Source: Gammaproteobacteria bacterium UBA4475 (lineage in GTDB: Bacteria; Pseudomonadota; Gammaproteobacteria; Pseudomonadales; Azotimanducaceae). Taken from it: a stretch of 6,466 nt of DNA. The notes under the pieces are model-generated. The model was not told the DNA's origin, ran no database searches, and saw nothing but the letters and a program-made list of their open reading frames with translations. The stretch spans positions 1 to 6,466 of the forward strand of contig DGOD01000231.1 in the NCBI GenBank assembly GCA_002389265.1, given 5' to 3'. Within the stretch, counting starts at the first letter, position 1. Every line of letters begins with the position of its first letter. The position numbers and the translations under genes are program-made. Of this stretch, positions 4,695-6,466 are shown piece by piece.

Positions 4695-5861
4695 ATGAAC
4701 TTTGAATACACCTCGCAACAAGTCTCGATACAGCAGGCTATCGAGAAAATTTGCGCCAGTTTCGACGCCGACTACTGGCTCGCCCGCGACCGGGACGGCG
4801 TTTTTCCCGACGAGTTCGTGGCAGCCATCACCGCCGGTGGCTGGCTGGGTATCGCCATGCCTGAAGCTTATGGTGGCGCGGGACTCGGCATAACCGAAAC
4901 CGCAATCATGGCCCATACCATCGCCCGCTCCGGTGCCGGCATGACCGGCGCATCGGCAGTTCACTTGAACTTGTTTGGCCCCAATCCCATTGTTCTGTTC
5001 GGCACCGAAGACCAAAAACAGCGGTTTTTACCGTCATTGATCCAAGGTCACGACCGCGCATGCTTTGGTGTCACGGAGCCAGACGCCGGTTTGAACACCA
5101 CACAACTGGCCACTCGAGCGGTCAGAGATGGCGATCACTATGTGATTAATGGGCGCAAACTATGGACCACTACGGCCCAGACAGCTAATAAGATACTGTT
5201 AATCGTTCGTACGACGGCTCTGGCTGATTGCAAGAAGCCAACAGAAGGGCTGAGCCTGTTCTACACTGACTTGAATCGCGAGTCTATCGAAGTGCGTGGA
5301 ATCGAAAAAATGGGCCGCAAAGCCGTAGACTCCAACGCCTTGTTTATCGACAACCTGATTGTCCCGATTGAAGATCGCATCGGTGAAGAAGGGCTGGGTT
5401 GGAAGTATTTACTGCATGGCCTTAACCCCGAACGCATCCTGATAGCCGCAGAAGCTGTCGGCTTGGGGCAGGCGGCGCTGGCGAGAGCCAGTCAGTACGC
5501 CAAGGACCGGGTAGTGTTCAACCGCAGCATTGGCAAGAACCAGGGCATTCAACATCCGCTGGCCGTCAATTGGATGGAGCTTGAAGCCGCTCAGCTTATG
5601 GTACAGAAGGCAGCTAGCCTATACGACGCAGGCAAACCCTGTGGCGCCGAGGCTAACAGTGCGAAGTATCTGGCGGCTGAGGCTGGACTGAGCGCCTGCC
5701 AGCGGGCGGTGCTGACCCACGGGGGCATGGGGTACGCGAAGGAGTATCATGTCGAGCGCTATCTTAGAGAGATCATGATTCCGGTTATCGCACCTATTAG
5801 TCAGGAACTCATTAAGTCATTTATCGCTGAGCAGGTCCTTGGGCAGGACAAGAGTTACTGA
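4695..5861 (+). CDS. Acyl-CoA dehydrogenase (FadE-type, helix-G catalytic Glu)
   Basis: A 388-aa FAD enzyme of the acyl-CoA dehydrogenase family, of a different subgroup from ACAD1. It has the N-terminal helical domain with GWLGIAMPEAYGGAG (about 49-63). The middle domain follows with TEPDAGLNTTQLATRAVRDG from residue 127, then HYVINGRKLWTTTAQ. The C-terminal domain carries FNRSIGKNQGIQHPLA and THGGMGYAKEYHVERYLREI for the second FAD contact. The end reads MIPVIAPISQELI where medium-chain enzymes have YEGT, so no catalytic Glu is there. Glu246 in NPERILIAAEA is the probable base, as in isovaleryl-CoA dehydrogenase. GGAG at 4685-4688, 6 bases before the ATG, is a good ribosome site. It would perform the first beta-oxidation step and give electrons to ETF; chain length and branching are not predictable. 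Control by the divergent TetR protein is likely. Confidence 0.9.
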   Translation: MNFEYTSQQVSIQQAIEKICASFDADYWLARDRDGVFPDEFVAAITAGGWLGIAMPEAYGGAGLGITETAIMAHTIARSGAGMTGASAVHLNLFGPNPIVLFGTEDQKQRFLPSLIQGHDRACFGVTEPDAGLNTTQLATRAVRDGDHYVINGRKLWTTTAQTANKILLIVRTTALADCKKPTEGLSLFYTDLNRESIEVRGIEKMGRKAVDSNALFIDNLIVPIEDRIGEEGLGWKYLLHGLNPERILIAAEAVGLGQAALARASQYAKDRVVFNRSIGKNQGIQHPLAVNWMELEAAQLMVQKAASLYDAGKPCGAEANSAKYLAAEAGLSACQRAVLTHGGMGYAKEYHVERYLREIMIPVIAPISQELIKSFIAEQVLGQDKSY

Positions 5862-5876
5862 GTCGCCCCTTGAGTC

Positions 5877-6419
5877 TCAGCCGTCATTGCCGCTGTTTGA
5901 GCGACTACGCTGATGGCGGCTTCGCAGCCTGTTGATTAAATCTATCGTGCTGGCCTTTAAACCACTGGCGCCACGGCGCTTGGTGAATTCATCCACGAGG
6001 ATAGCCTCAAGCTTATTAACGTAGCTGTCCGAGGATGGTGCAACCTGCTCAGCATCGTCGACGCGGGCATTAAACAAGTTGATGAAGACATCGCTGCGGC
6101 GCCCCAGGAGCATCAAACGCCGAAAAAATTTGTGTGGATCCTTAGGCGAGAACACAATGCCAGCCAGTGCCAGGAAAATTGAAACCGGGCTCAACACCAG
6201 GTCACGAAGACCGTCCATGGCCAGCCTCACCTGAAATACAACCACATCACGTAGCAACTCCGCCCGGGTACCCGGTGTCGCCGCTATAGCCTGCGGAGCA
6301 GCTAACGCTTCAGGCTGTTCTTCAACATCATGAGCAACTGACGGTTCAACTGAATGCTCAACTGAGTGGTCGGCTAAATTGTCTGCTAAATTGTCTGCTA
6401 AAGGCGGTTCGGTCGGCAT
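5877..6419 (-). CDS. Conserved-looking hypothetical protein with one hydrophobic segment and N-terminal repeats
   Basis: A 180-aa protein whose function I do not recognise. Residues 7-34 are seven tetrapeptide units (LADN, LADN, LADH, SVEH, SVEP, SVAH, DVEE), acidic and probably disordered, followed by an Ala-rich linker to about 50. The core from 51 to 118 looks conserved: ELLRDVVVFQVRLAMDGLRD, then LVLSPVSIFLALAGIVFS (74-91), a hydrophobic stretch that could be one membrane helix, then FFRRLMLLGRRSDVFINLFN. The C-terminus (about 125-180) is polar and ends in a basic Arg/Ser-rich tail. There is no signal peptide; a membrane-associated inner-face protein is plausible. The ATG at 6419 has GGAAG 5 bases upstream. 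It is convergent with ACAD2, whose stop is 15 bp away. It is probably a real gene, because the core reads as typical of uncharacterised gammaproteobacterial proteins. Confidence 0.75.
   Translation of the reverse strand: MPTEPPLADNLADNLADHSVEHSVEPSVAHDVEEQPEALAAPQAIAATPGTRAELLRDVVVFQVRLAMDGLRDLVLSPVSIFLALAGIVFSPKDPHKFFRRLMLLGRRSDVFINLFNARVDDAEQVAPSSDSYVNKLEAILVDEFTKRRGASGLKASTIDLINRLRSRHQRSRSNSGNDG
6339..6410 (-). repeat. 12-bp tandem repeat array encoding the tetrapeptide repeats
   Basis: Six consecutive 12-base units, each beginning TGA or TAA on the plus strand. The two units at 6375-6386 and 6387-6398 (TAAATTGTCTGC) are identical, and the perfect periodic part runs 6373-6402. The units at 6339-6350, 6351-6362 and 6363-6374 are diverged, and 6399-6410 matches only in its first bases. 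The period keeps the reading frame, so gain or loss of a unit lengthens or shortens the protein by four residues. Confidence 0.75.
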
Positions 6420-6427
6420 AACAACTT

Positions 6428-6466
6428 CCGTTCAATGCTACGGTTCAATGTTACGGTTCAATGCTA
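6428..6466. repeat. Three tandem 13-bp repeats before the hypothetical gene
   Basis: CCGTTCAATGCTA, CGGTTCAATGTTA and CGGTTCAATGCTA follow one another without gaps up to the window edge; the array may continue beyond it. They begin 8 bases upstream of the ATG at 6419, so they occupy the leader or promoter of that gene. The word CGGTTCAA also occurs inside the coding repeat at 6342-6349. Confidence 0.8.

Noticed and set aside
4671..5015. 114-residue minus-strand frame opposite ACAD2
   Set aside because: It is antisense to a well-conserved dehydrogenase domain, with Gly/His-rich shadow composition and no independent signal.
5857..5880. CTGAG...CTCAG inverted repeat between the convergent ACAD2 and hypothetical gene
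   Set aside because: A 5-bp stem with a long loop and no T tract; too weak to call a shared terminator.

Overview
The window reads as a piece of a gammaproteobacterial chromosome. This rests on the HemF type, ordinary Shine-Dalgarno sites, near-balanced GC, and a set of lipid or acyl-CoA catabolism genes like those of marine, hydrocarbon- or steroid-using lineages. The taxon is an inference from protein style; I could not search a database. I see no tRNA, rRNA, CRISPR array, insertion sequence or phage gene.

Layout. The 5' part of hemF (aerobic coproporphyrinogen III oxidase) runs off the left edge on the minus strand. A 154-bp divergent intergenic region with one plausible -10 element per direction separates it from an acyl-CoA dehydrogenase (ACAD1, 571-1785, +) that resembles the large subunit of pimeloyl-CoA dehydrogenase (PimC). 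Convergent to it lies a class I nitronate monooxygenase-like flavoprotein (1957-3027, -). The 171 bp between them hold a hairpin, a palindrome and what looks like the cut-off start of an enoyl-CoA hydratase gene.

From 3028 to 3809 there is no intact gene. The minus strand carries decayed pieces: a small unrecognised reading frame broken by shifts (3061-3246), and the C-terminal end of a fused indolepyruvate ferredoxin oxidoreductase (3324-3588) with a frameshift and a 15-bp tandem duplication. A less certain frame with an internal stop (3605-3760) lies next to them. The strip seems to be the wreck of a former minus-strand catabolic cluster.

Beyond it a TetR-family regulator (3810-4469, -) and a second acyl-CoA dehydrogenase (ACAD2, 4695-5861, +) diverge from a 225-bp region with a strong palindrome. 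That is the standard arrangement of a local repressor and its target. The window ends with a small conserved-looking hydrophobic protein of unknown function (5877-6419, -). Its N-terminus is a run of tetrapeptide repeats encoded by 12-bp DNA repeats, and its upstream region holds three tandem 13-bp repeats.

How the genes fit: the two dehydrogenases would do the first, FAD-dependent step of beta-oxidation on different CoA thioesters. The nitronate monooxygenase-like protein is often found among such genes, though its substrate here is unknown. The remnants (enoyl-CoA hydratase, 2-oxoacid oxidoreductase) fit the same catabolic theme, so the region looks like a degradation island that has been partly lost. 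I found no clear new system. The most interesting points are the gene debris, the candidate operator and the repeat-built gene at the right edge.
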